From NCBI GenBank assembly GCA_937896895.1, contig CALBNV010000046.1, positions 1 to 64,000 on the forward strand: 64,000 nucleotides of DNA. Direction: 5' to 3'. The DNA is from an uncultured Bacteroidales bacterium (GTDB lineage: Bacteria > Bacteroidota > Bacteroidia > Bacteroidales > F082). The notes under the pieces are model-generated. The model saw only the letters and a program-made list of their open reading frames with translations. It did not search any database and was not told the origin of the DNA. Positions 43,453 to 50,849 of the stretch are shown one piece after another (position 1 is the first letter of the stretch; each line of letters begins with the position of its first letter). The position numbers and the translations under genes are program-made.

Positions 43453-43991
43453 GAGGAAAACACCAGAGACGACAGATCGTGGCGCCCGACAACCTGCCGA
43501 CGCGCCCGACGACCGACATGGCGAAGGAGAGCCTGTTCAACATCCTTGAGAACATGTTTTACTTTGAAGACGTGACGGCTCTCGACCTTTTCGCCGGCAC
43601 AGGCAATATCTCCTACGAACTCGTGTCGAGAGGCTGCCCGCACGTCACCGCCGTCGATGAAAACAACAACTGCGTGAAATTCATCAGAGAGACAGCCACG
43701 AAGCTGAATATGAATGAGTTGTCGGTCGTGAGGTCGGATGTCTTCCGGTTTCTGCCGATGCATTCAGCGAAATATGACCTCATCTTCGCCGATCCGCCTT
43801 ACGAGTGCCAGCATTACGACGAACTCGTTGACATCGTTTTCGAGAGGCAGCTTCTGAAAGAAGACGGCATCTTCGTCGTGGAGCACGACAGGACATTAGA
43901 CTTCACCAAGCATCCTCATTTTCTCGACCACAGGAAATACGGCAAGGTGAATTTCACGTTCTTTACGGCAGAACCATCTGAAAATGAATAA
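43440..43991 (+). CDS. rsmD: 16S rRNA (guanine966-N2)-methyltransferase RsmD
   Basis: The 183-residue SAM enzyme methylates G966 of 16S rRNA. It starts MRIIRGKHQRRQIVAP, has the RPTTDMAKESLFNIL segment, the SAM loop ALDLFAGTGNISYE and the catalytic FADPPYEC (DPPY). Length matches. It ends the three-gene run. Confidence 0.94.
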   Translation: MRIIRGKHQRRQIVAPDNLPTRPTTDMAKESLFNILENMFYFEDVTALDLFAGTGNISYELVSRGCPHVTAVDENNNCVKFIRETATKLNMNELSVVRSDVFRFLPMHSAKYDLIFADPPYECQHYDELVDIVFERQLLKEDGIFVVEHDRTLDFTKHPHFLDHRKYGKVNFTFFTAEPSENE

Positions 43992-44011
43992 AATAACAAA
44001 AAATAACATCT

Positions 44012-45604
44012 ATGAAAACCACATTCAGAATTATCGTCACCTTATTGATATCAGCGGTGACATGGAGCTTGAAGGCTCAGACCATTGAAGTTGAGAACGA
44101 TTTTGAGGGTGCGAACTGCACCAGCATCATGGTTGGGAAGGACGCCTCTACCGACGGTTCGGTCATGACCTCGCACACATGCGACAGCCGTTACCGCACA
44201 TGGATGCGCTGGGAGGCCGCCGCCGACCACGAGAAAGGCGAGACAGTGCAGATTAAAAACGGCACGATGCACACCGCCGACCCGTACGACAGCCGCGGCA
44301 TCGAGGTGAAAGGCGAGATTCCGCAGGCGGCGCACACCTACGCCTACCTCAACACAGCTTATCCATGCCTGAACGAGAAACAGTTAGCCATCGGCGAGAC
44401 CACGTTCTCGGGGCCGGACACGCTCGTGAACAGCAACGGAATGTTCATGATAGAGGAGCTTGAGCGCATAGCCTTGCAGCGTTGCACCACAGCCCGCGAC
44501 GCCATCCGTCTCATCGGCGAGCTCGTCAGGGAATACGGTTACGGCGACGGCGGCGAGGCCATCACCATCGCCGACACCAAAGAGGTGTGGCTCATGGAGA
44601 TAATGGGTGAAGGCCCGAAGAAGGTTGGTGGCATCTGGGCGGCGCAGAGAGTGCCTGACGGAGAGGTCGGCGTGTCGGCCAACATCCCGAGAATCAAGTA
44701 CCTGGACAGAGATAACACCGAATATTTCATGTGTTCAGACAACATCGAGAAGGTGGCGAAGAAATACGGCCTCTGGGACGGCAAAGGTGAGTTCATCTGG
44801 TACAAGGCTTTCGGCAACGACTACTCGAACGGCAAGAACTTCCGCGAACGCGAATGGTTCATCCTCAACGAGTTGGCACCATCACTCGGATTAAGTCCGG
44901 ACGCGGAAGACCTTCCCTTCTCGGTGAAGCCTGAGAAGAAAGTCGATGTGCGTGACGTGATGTCATTGCTTCGCAGCTATTATGAAGGCACCGACATGGA
45001 TCTCACACGCAACCTGAAGATCGTCAACAGGAAAGGCGACACCATCGTCTCCCCGACCGCCAACCCGTGGATGGGCGGCAACGAACAGAAAGTCTATAAC
45101 ATGCTGAAGCCAGGCACTATAGACTTCAAGCGTGGCATCGCGATGTCATGGTGTTCGTATTCATTCGTGGCGCAACTCCGCGGCTGGATGCCTGACGAGA
45201 TCGGCGGCATCTGCTGGATCAGCGTTGAAAACCCAGGACAAAGCCCGAGGATTCCAGTCTATTGCGGCTCCACAAGGATGCCTGTCTGTTTCGACAGATG
45301 CGGCCACGACCATTTCGATGAGACCACGGCATTATGGCGTTACAGAAAAGCCAATAAGCTCGCACAGGTCAACTGGGGATATTGCAAAGACTTGATGTAC
45401 AGAAACATAGCACGTTACGAAGAAAAGGCATTCACCGAGACCCCACAGCTTGAGAAGAGGGTTCAGGCGCTGCTCGATGAAGGCAAGAAAGAAGAGGCTC
45501 AGAGAGAACTGAACAGATACACCAGCGACTTCGAGGCCGCCACAGCGGAGACATGGAAGGAGATGGAGCACAGATTCTGGGAGAGTTTCTGGACGGGGTT
45601 CTGA
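44012..45604 (+). CDS. C69 family dipeptidase (secreted)
   Basis: The 530-residue protein has a signal peptide (RIIVTLLISAVTWSLKA) and a mature part of the Ntn-hydrolase peptidase family C69. The nucleophile is probably the cysteine in EGANCTSIMVGKDASTDGSV; the TSHTCDSRYRTWMRW segment also fits. C69 enzymes cleave dipeptides and act here in the periplasm. Other conserved stretches are DTKEVWLMEIMGEGP and GGICWISVENPGQSP. It is the last chromosomal gene before the mobile element. Confidence 0.9.
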   Translation: MKTTFRIIVTLLISAVTWSLKAQTIEVENDFEGANCTSIMVGKDASTDGSVMTSHTCDSRYRTWMRWEAAADHEKGETVQIKNGTMHTADPYDSRGIEVKGEIPQAAHTYAYLNTAYPCLNEKQLAIGETTFSGPDTLVNSNGMFMIEELERIALQRCTTARDAIRLIGELVREYGYGDGGEAITIADTKEVWLMEIMGEGPKKVGGIWAAQRVPDGEVGVSANIPRIKYLDRDNTEYFMCSDNIEKVAKKYGLWDGKGEFIWYKAFGNDYSNGKNFREREWFILNELAPSLGLSPDAEDLPFSVKPEKKVDVRDVMSLLRSYYEGTDMDLTRNLKIVNRKGDTIVSPTANPWMGGNEQKVYNMLKPGTIDFKRGIAMSWCSYSFVAQLRGWMPDEIGGICWISVENPGQSPRIPVYCGSTRMPVCFDRCGHDHFDETTALWRYRKANKLAQVNWGYCKDLMYRNIARYEEKAFTETPQLEKRVQALLDEGKKEEAQRELNRYTSDFEAATAETWKEMEHRFWESFWTGF

Positions 45605-45605
45605 T

Positions 45606-45662
45606 TCGAGAGTGGAGTTTTGAGAGTTAAGAGTGGAGTTTTGAGAGTTAAGAGTGGAGTTA
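45606..45662. repeat. Tandem GAGAGTGGAGTTTT repeats
   Basis: About three units containing GAGTGGAGTTTTGAGAGTTA stand directly after the peptidase stop. They are the reverse orientation of the words at 21572-21622. Confidence 0.8.
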
Positions 45663-45697
45663 TTTCCACTCTTTTTTTGTTTAAATGCAACAAAAAG

Positions 45698-45730
45698 AAA
45701 AACGCCAACTCATTAAGAGTCAGCGTTTTC
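45698..45730 (+). terminator. Terminator-like hairpin after the C69 peptidase gene
   Basis: AAAACGC and GCGTTTT, with an inner ACTC/GAGT pair, form an imperfect hairpin around ATTAA. It lies about 100 bases after the peptidase stop and is followed by TTTC rather than a long T run, so efficiency is uncertain. Confidence 0.55.
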
Positions 45731-45731
45731 T

Positions 45732-45750
45732 GTGGTACTAAAGGTACCAC
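45732..45750. repeat. Perfect 7-bp inverted repeat GTGGTAC-5-GTACCAC
   Basis: GTGGTAC and GTACCAC flank TAAAG. The dyad lies about 210 bases from the integrase start and has the size of a core-type recombinase binding site, so it is a candidate part of the attachment site. The other copy would lie beyond the right edge. Confidence 0.6.
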
Positions 45751-45906
45751 TTCACCTAAAATCCCTCTCTTTCTCACACCCCTTGTAAACCAAGCCTAAA
45801 TCCCAATATTTAAAGGCATTTGCAAAGATTTATTTAACCAATCGCCCTTGTAAATTTTTGCATCAAATTTTAAAACTTTTTAAAAATGTTGACAAAAATA
45901 AAGATT

Positions 45907-45940
45907 TTTGTCAACCGAATTATTTTTCTTCGTATCTTTG
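45907..45940 (+). promoter_or_regulatory. Promoter of the integrase gene
   Basis: TTTG (45907-45910) and TATCTTTG (45933-45940) are 22 bases apart and fit the Bacteroidetes consensus. The integrase ATG follows 21 bases later. Confidence 0.8.
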
Positions 45941-45961
45941 TATTGTTAAAAATTGTTTACG

Positions 45962-47278
45962 ATGAAAATTACAAAGTCACTATCAGACAAAACAAAGGCT
46001 GGCGGCATGTCAGAAGTATTGCTCCGCTTCGTCGGAGGCAGAGGTATGGTTTTGCGAGTCAAATCAGGAATATTTGTCAAACCATCCGACTGGTCAGATC
46101 GCACTGAAACAAAACCTGCCGGATTAAAAACCATTTCAAAAACAGCCAAGCTGAGCGAGCAGCAGCGACTGAAAGAAGCAGCCGAGAAATTGGCAAATCT
46201 CGAGAACGCCATCTCCGCAGCATTCGTGTCAACACCCAAAGACAAAATCGACAAAGAATGGCTTGAAAAAGTCATCCACGATTTCCATTTTCCACCAGTT
46301 CCAGAAGATCAAAAGAAAAAAACAAAAAATTTGAAATTCTTCGAAGTCTTCGATCTGTTTCTTGACAAACAAGGACAAGCCACCGAAACCCCTGTTATCA
46401 AAACCGCAAGGAAAAAGCCCAGGGAGTTCAAAAAAGGAACTATCTTTAAGTTTAAAGCTTTAAAAAAGCACCTGCAGGATTACGACAGTAAGATGACTTT
46501 TGAAAGTCTAAACTTCGAAAAACTGCAAGGCTTTGTCGATTATGAAATCAACGATATGAATCTGATTAACAGCACCGTCGAGAAACGTTTTTCTTATCTA
46601 AACTGGTTTCTGAATTGGGCATCCGAATGGGGATATAACACTAACATGGCATACAGCAATTTCCCATTAAACTTGGAAGTTCCAGAAAGCGATGTCGTTT
46701 ATTTGGATGAGAATGAACTTAAAGCTGTAAGAAATCATGATTTCAGCAACAATCCAAGTCTCGACCGTGTTCGCGATGTATTCGTGTTCTGCTGCTATAG
46801 CGGTTTGAGATATTCCGATGTAGAAAATCTGAAACGCAGCAACATCCGCAACAATAAAATGTATATAACCACAATCAAGACATCAGACCGACTGGAAATT
46901 GATTTAAATGATATTACCCGTTCTATTCTTGATAAATATAAAAATTGCCAATTTAAAGACAACAAAGCCCTCCCGGTTATCAGCAATCAGAAAATGAATG
47001 ATGCCTTGGAAAAGATGGCAATCGCCTGTAAAATCGACACACCTATTGAAAAAACCATTTTCAAAGGCAACGAGCGCATCTCAATAACAGTACCCAAATA
47101 CGAACTTGTGAGAACACACACCGCACGTCGTACATTTGTCTGTACCGCAATTCGTTTAGGCATAAGCCCAACCATCATAATGAAGTTTACAGGTCACAAA
47201 GATTATGATACTATGAAGAAATATATAGGTGCTATGGATAAAGAAAAATCTGAAGCTATGAAACTGTTTAACGACTAA
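45962..47278 (+). CDS. Tyrosine recombinase (integrase) of the mobile element
   Basis: The 438-residue protein has an Arm-type N-terminal region, a SAM-like core-binding domain (about 130-230) and a C-terminal catalytic domain. Catalytic residues are visible: R in CYSGLRYSDVENL, HxxR in RTHTARRTF, H in FTGHKDYDTM and the tyrosine in KKYIGAMDK. It integrates and excises the element by strand exchange at an attachment site. The ATG at 45962 follows the promoter; an upstream TTG in frame is not used. Confidence 0.93.
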   Translation: MKITKSLSDKTKAGGMSEVLLRFVGGRGMVLRVKSGIFVKPSDWSDRTETKPAGLKTISKTAKLSEQQRLKEAAEKLANLENAISAAFVSTPKDKIDKEWLEKVIHDFHFPPVPEDQKKKTKNLKFFEVFDLFLDKQGQATETPVIKTARKKPREFKKGTIFKFKALKKHLQDYDSKMTFESLNFEKLQGFVDYEINDMNLINSTVEKRFSYLNWFLNWASEWGYNTNMAYSNFPLNLEVPESDVVYLDENELKAVRNHDFSNNPSLDRVRDVFVFCCYSGLRYSDVENLKRSNIRNNKMYITTIKTSDRLEIDLNDITRSILDKYKNCQFKDNKALPVISNQKMNDALEKMAIACKIDTPIEKTIFKGNERISITVPKYELVRTHTARRTFVCTAIRLGISPTIIMKFTGHKDYDTMKKYIGAMDKEKSEAMKLFND

Positions 47279-47294
47279 CTAATCATTTAATAAC

Positions 47295-47705
47295 ATGAAA
47301 CACTCTCTCTTCTATCAATCATTCACGCTCAACTACGAATCGGATCATGAGCCGATATATAAAAAATAATCGGCTCTAAATCCCTTCGCTTTGAGTTCAC
47401 TCACGATCAGGAACAAATACTGGCCGACATTTATTACTCCAAGAACGTAAAAAACCAGCTACAACATCTCGCTCAACGAGTTCAAAGTCTTGGCAGAGCA
47501 CGCCGACTTTTCCATCCTCAGGAAATGGAACAATAAAAAAGGTTCCTACGAACTTTCCAACAAACTATGTAATCTGGTCTATGAAATCCATCTTCAAATT
47601 GGAACCGCCAATAATTTAAACAATTGGATTCATATCGTCGCTACCAACCTCGACCATGATTACGATTATATAAAAGGTGCTGCACATAAATACAAAAAAG
47701 CGTAG
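47295..47705 (+). pseudogene. Frameshifted gene after the integrase, unknown family
   Basis: A single gene can be followed through three frames: MKHSLFYQSFTLNYESDHEP, then SLRFEFTHDQEQILADIYYS, then NISLNEFKVLAEHADFSILR to a stop at 47705. The switches fall at runs of six A (47361-47366 and 47449-47454). Either the gene is broken or the sequence has homopolymer errors. The final part (about 80 residues) reads as a small helical domain. I do not recognise the family; its position suggests a small element-specific gene. Confidence 0.6.
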
Positions 47706-47720
47706 AATCTAAAAACTTGG

Positions 47721-47847
47721 GTAACCATTCAGGTAACTATTTTGCATGGTTACGAAATGTTATATTATTGATTATCAATTATAAAAATTTTTCATTCGGT
47801 AACCAAAATCGCTCTTGACATGTAACCACTTCCCAAAGCTAAATTTG
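47721..47847 (+). promoter_or_regulatory. Promoter with iterated GTAACC sites upstream of the excisionase-like gene
   Basis: GTAACC-like words occur at 47721, 47732, 47748 (inverted), 47800 and 47822. GTAACCAT (47721-47728) and ATGGTTAC (47746-47753) form an 8-bp dyad. Between the last two words lies TTG (47815-47817, in TTGACA), 22 bases before TAAATTTG (47840-47847), a very good Bacteroidetes promoter. The last site sits between -33 and -7, so a bound protein would block transcription. The likely regulator is the HTH protein itself. Confidence 0.65.
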
Positions 47848-47880
47848 CAATACCGGCACAAACAATTAAAATTTAGCAAA

Positions 47881-48202
47881 ATGAAAAACATCAATTTAAT
47901 AGAAGTGGCCAAAGAGCATCCGGGCATGATTGTAAGCATCAGCGTTGGTGATTTGGTCAAAGCGAACAAAGAGCTTCTCGACATCACCGGTCCGAGACCT
48001 TGAAAAACAACTGTCTGAGGCAAACCAGGAAACTTATCCAAGTGCCGACAAAGGAGCCGAAATGCTTGGTGTCGACCGCTCCACCCTCTGGCGTTGGGAA
48101 AAATCAGAGTATCTTGTCCCTATCCATTTCGGTGGTAAAGTCCGTTACAGGATGAGCGACATTAACAATATCATTAACCAGCAAAAATCGGAGGAGCAAT
48201 GA
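47881..48202 (+). pseudogene. Excisionase-like HTH protein gene with one frameshift
   Basis: The first frame reads MKNINLIEVAKEHPGMIVSI and then VGDLVKANKELLDIT and stops early; the second frame, from about 47990, reads DLEKQLSEANQETYPSADKG and then AEMLGVDRSTLWRWEKSEYL to a stop at 48202. Removing one G from the GG at 47989-47990 joins them as DITVRDLEKQ. The product would be a roughly 106-residue protein with a MerR/excisionase-type HTH at its C-terminal half. It could be a mutation, a sequencing error or a programmed frameshift. Confidence 0.75.
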
Positions 48203-48444
48203 ACGACTTAGATAAAAAACAGGTGGCCAAGACACCTCTCGAAGACTGGATCGATAACTATACTGTCATCCATATGCTGCACATCAGCGCACGCACACTT
48301 CAGACGCTCCGCACCAACAACACTCTTCCTTATTCTAGGATTAACAATAAAATCTATTATCGCCGTCAGGATCTGCAACAAGTCCTTGCCGACAATTATG
48401 TACCATCCGCAATCGATTTCACCCATGAAAACATCATCAAATAA
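48199..48444 (+). CDS. HTH domain protein, excisionase-like
   Basis: The 81-residue protein has a winged-helix/MerR-like DNA-binding domain: DNYTVIHMLHISARTLQTLR followed by the wing INNKIYYRRQDLQQVLAD. Such pairs of small HTH proteins follow the integrase in many Bacteroidetes elements and control excision or transcription. It overlaps the upstream HTH gene by four bases and runs into the BT4734-like gene. Confidence 0.8.
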   Translation: MNDLDKKQVAKTPLEDWIDNYTVIHMLHISARTLQTLRTNNTLPYSRINNKIYYRRQDLQQVLADNYVPSAIDFTHENIIK

Positions 48445-48979
48445 AACAGCTCTGTTCTCATTCTTTCCAGCACCCATCAAAAACACCATCCCTATGTTGA
48501 AAATGACTTTGGCCGATGCCTACGAATACATCACAGGTCCCACAGCTATCAGTCGCACCCATGAGCTCCGCTCCAAGACCGACATCAAAGAAGCTCGCAA
48601 GTTTAAATCCGAAAAATTTGATTACTGCACCTTTTCCGGCATCTTCTCCAAACGTTCCGACCATGCCCTGGCGCATCACTCAGGCCTTCTCTACCTCGAT
48701 TTCGACCACCTGAAGAACCTCGAAGAAGTTCGCCAATGGCTATTAAACGATGACTACTTTGAAACACAACTACTTTTCCGCTCGCCTTCCGGCGACGGCC
48801 TCAAATGGATTATCAACATTGATATTTCACAAACCACCCACGCCGACTACTTCCGAGCCGTTGCCAACTACCTCAAGCAGACCTACAACATCGATGTCGA
48901 CCAATCCGGCAAAGACATCTCTCGCGCCTGCTTCCTCCCTTATGATCCAGATTGTTTCATCAATCCTAAAAACCTCTAA
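48425..48979 (+). CDS. BT4734/BF3469-like (VirE N-terminal) protein
   Basis: The 184-residue protein matches the BT4734-like N-terminal domain found next to DUF3987 proteins in Bacteroidetes elements: AISRTHELRSKTDIKEARKF, then CTFSGIFSKRSDHALAHHSG, and the FDHLKN and FRSPSGDGLKWII segments. In larger proteins this domain precedes primase/helicase regions, so a role in element replication is likely. The ATG at 48425 is chosen because similarity begins there. It overlaps the HTH gene and stops two bases before the DUF3987 gene. Confidence 0.85.
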   Translation: MKTSSNKTALFSFFPAPIKNTIPMLKMTLADAYEYITGPTAISRTHELRSKTDIKEARKFKSEKFDYCTFSGIFSKRSDHALAHHSGLLYLDFDHLKNLEEVRQWLLNDDYFETQLLFRSPSGDGLKWIINIDISQTTHADYFRAVANYLKQTYNIDVDQSGKDISRACFLPYDPDCFINPKNL

Positions 48980-48981
48980 CC

Positions 48982-50769
48982 ATGAAAAAAGATTTTGATC
49001 CTTCCGAATGGCTAGAAAAGAATAACCAAGTCGCGTCAGCCCCCGAGAGCTCCCAGTTCTCGGAGGGCTCCGCCCCTATTCGTCCTATCAGCCCTATTCG
49101 TCCTATTAAAACCTTGGAAGATGAAATCGATCAGCTTGTCTGCTCTGTCGAAAGTGCTTCAGCTGACATCGCTCCCGATTACGCCTCCTGGCGTGATCTC
49201 GGCTTCGCCCTCACGGATGCTTTAGGCGAATCCGGTAGAAGCTATTTTCATAGATTGAGCAGATTCTACACCGGCTACGATGAGCGTGAAGCCGACAAGC
49301 AATTCACTGCCTGTCTGCGTTCTCACGGCAGTGGCATCACAATAAATACTTTATTTCACTTGGCGAAGCAAAGTGGAATAAAACTCGTTCGTAATTCCGT
49401 TAAACCGTATAACGTTAAAGAAAGAATTTCTCCAAATTCCTCCCCGGAGGAATTGGAGGAATCTCCCATGCCAACTTTCTCTCAAGATATCTATTGCCTC
49501 CTCCCCGATTTCCTAACACAAATCATCAACAAAGCCAAATCATTTGAAGATGCCGACCTTCTCCTATTAGGCTCCCTCACTGCCATTTCCGCCTGCCTTC
49601 CCAACATCTCTGGCAACTACGCTGAGCGCGAAGTGTTTCCTAATTTGTTCCTTTTTGTTGCGGCACAAGCATCAGCCGGCAAAGGCCGACTTACCCTTTG
49701 CCGCCATCTTATCAAACCAATTCACGACAGTCTTAAGAAAAACTATGCTGCCGAGATGGAAGAATATCGCCACCTTCAGAACGAATATGTCCAGGATAAA
49801 AAGAACCGTGAGCCACCTGTCGAACCGCCTATTAAAACCTTACTGATTCCTGCCAATAGTAGTGCAACATCCGTTTACCAAGTGTTAAACGACAACGGTG
49901 GAGTTGGTCTTATCTTTGAAACCGAAGGCGACACCTTGGCCAACTCTTTTAAATCAGATTATGGAAATTTTTCTGACGGATTTCGCAAAGCTTTCCATCA
50001 TGAAATGATATCCTACACTCGCCGTAAAGACCGTGAATTTGTCGAGCTTACCAAGCCTCGTCTTTCAGCTATGCTTTCAGGCACTCCTAAGCAAATATTA
50101 TCCTTGATTCCTGATGCCGAAAACGGCCTCTTCAGCCGTTTCATCTTCTACAACATGAATCTCAGATTGGAATGGCGCGATGTGTTCTCACAATCCACCG
50201 ACACCCTCGACGACTATTTCATTCGTCTAGGTTTTCAGTTCTTTGAGTTCTACCAAAAGCTTCAGCAAGCCGATCCTATTCGCTTCTCGCTTTCCGCTTC
50301 GCAGCAGGCTCAGTTCAACCAGTTCTTTGGTGATGTCCAGCTCGAATATGCCAACCTCTTCGGCACCGATATCATAGCCTCAGTCCGTCGCCTCGGTCTC
50401 ATTTCATTTCGCCTCGCCATGATTCTCACTGCGCTCCGCTTGATGGACGGTAAAGACATTGCTCCTGTAGTTGTCTGCGACGACATCGATTTCAACAATG
50501 TCCTCTGTATGGCTCGCGTCCTCATTCAGCACGCCGCCCATGTTTTCGCCAAACTTCCAGCCACCGAGCCCGACACATCCAAATCCAACACCACTGTCCT
50601 ATTCCAAAAGTTTTTCGATCTCCTTCCGTCCGAGTTCAACCGCTCCACCTATCTTTCAGTAGCTGAGCGTCTCCATATCTCTCCCAAAACAGCTGAAAAA
50701 TACCTTCGCAAACTGTGCACCTCTGGCCAAATCCAGCACTTAGCATACGGTCAATACAACAAAACTTAA
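48982..50769 (+). CDS. PriCT-2 plus DUF3987 replication-type protein
   Basis: The 595-residue protein has a proline-rich start, a primase C-terminal 2-like region (about 60-135, with YASWRDLGFALTDALGESGR and the NTLFHLAKQSGI end) and a DUF3987 ATPase-like region (about 165-590). Within it are a Walker A-like AQASAGKGRLTL (about 228) and LIFETEGDTL (about 311). DUF3987 proteins in mobile elements are thought to prime or unwind element DNA. With the BT4734-like protein it makes up the replication module. Confidence 0.85.
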   Translation: MKKDFDPSEWLEKNNQVASAPESSQFSEGSAPIRPISPIRPIKTLEDEIDQLVCSVESASADIAPDYASWRDLGFALTDALGESGRSYFHRLSRFYTGYDEREADKQFTACLRSHGSGITINTLFHLAKQSGIKLVRNSVKPYNVKERISPNSSPEELEESPMPTFSQDIYCLLPDFLTQIINKAKSFEDADLLLLGSLTAISACLPNISGNYAEREVFPNLFLFVAAQASAGKGRLTLCRHLIKPIHDSLKKNYAAEMEEYRHLQNEYVQDKKNREPPVEPPIKTLLIPANSSATSVYQVLNDNGGVGLIFETEGDTLANSFKSDYGNFSDGFRKAFHHEMISYTRRKDREFVELTKPRLSAMLSGTPKQILSLIPDAENGLFSRFIFYNMNLRLEWRDVFSQSTDTLDDYFIRLGFQFFEFYQKLQQADPIRFSLSASQQAQFNQFFGDVQLEYANLFGTDIIASVRRLGLISFRLAMILTALRLMDGKDIAPVVVCDDIDFNNVLCMARVLIQHAAHVFAKLPATEPDTSKSNTTVLFQKFFDLLPSEFNRSTYLSVAERLHISPKTAEKYLRKLCTSGQIQHLAYGQYNKT

Positions 50770-50825
50770 ATTCATATCGTCTAATTTTTTATTTCTCACC
50801 TATACCCTCAATCCACATTTTTGTT

Positions 50826-50833
50826 TAATTTTG
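50826..50833 (+). promoter_or_regulatory. -7 element for the Schlafen/AlbA_2 gene
   Basis: TAATTTTG stands 16 bases before the ATG at 50850 and matches TAnnTTTG. The region upstream is T-rich and a -33 element is not clear. Confidence 0.55.
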
Positions 50834-50849
50834 CAAAAATCTTTATCTC

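Larger units (their letters stand above)
45605..45961. other. Gene-free junction between chromosome and mobile element
   Basis: The 357 bases between the C69 peptidase and the integrase hold no gene. From left to right there are the GAGAGTGGAG repeats, a terminator-like hairpin, a perfect inverted repeat at 45732-45750, plain A/T-rich sequence and the integrase promoter. The left attachment site is presumably in this stretch. No tRNA gene was found. Confidence 0.7.

Noticed and set aside
45605..45961. A tRNA gene as the integration target.
   Set aside because: I searched for T-loop and acceptor-stem patterns and found none; only hairpins and repeats are present.
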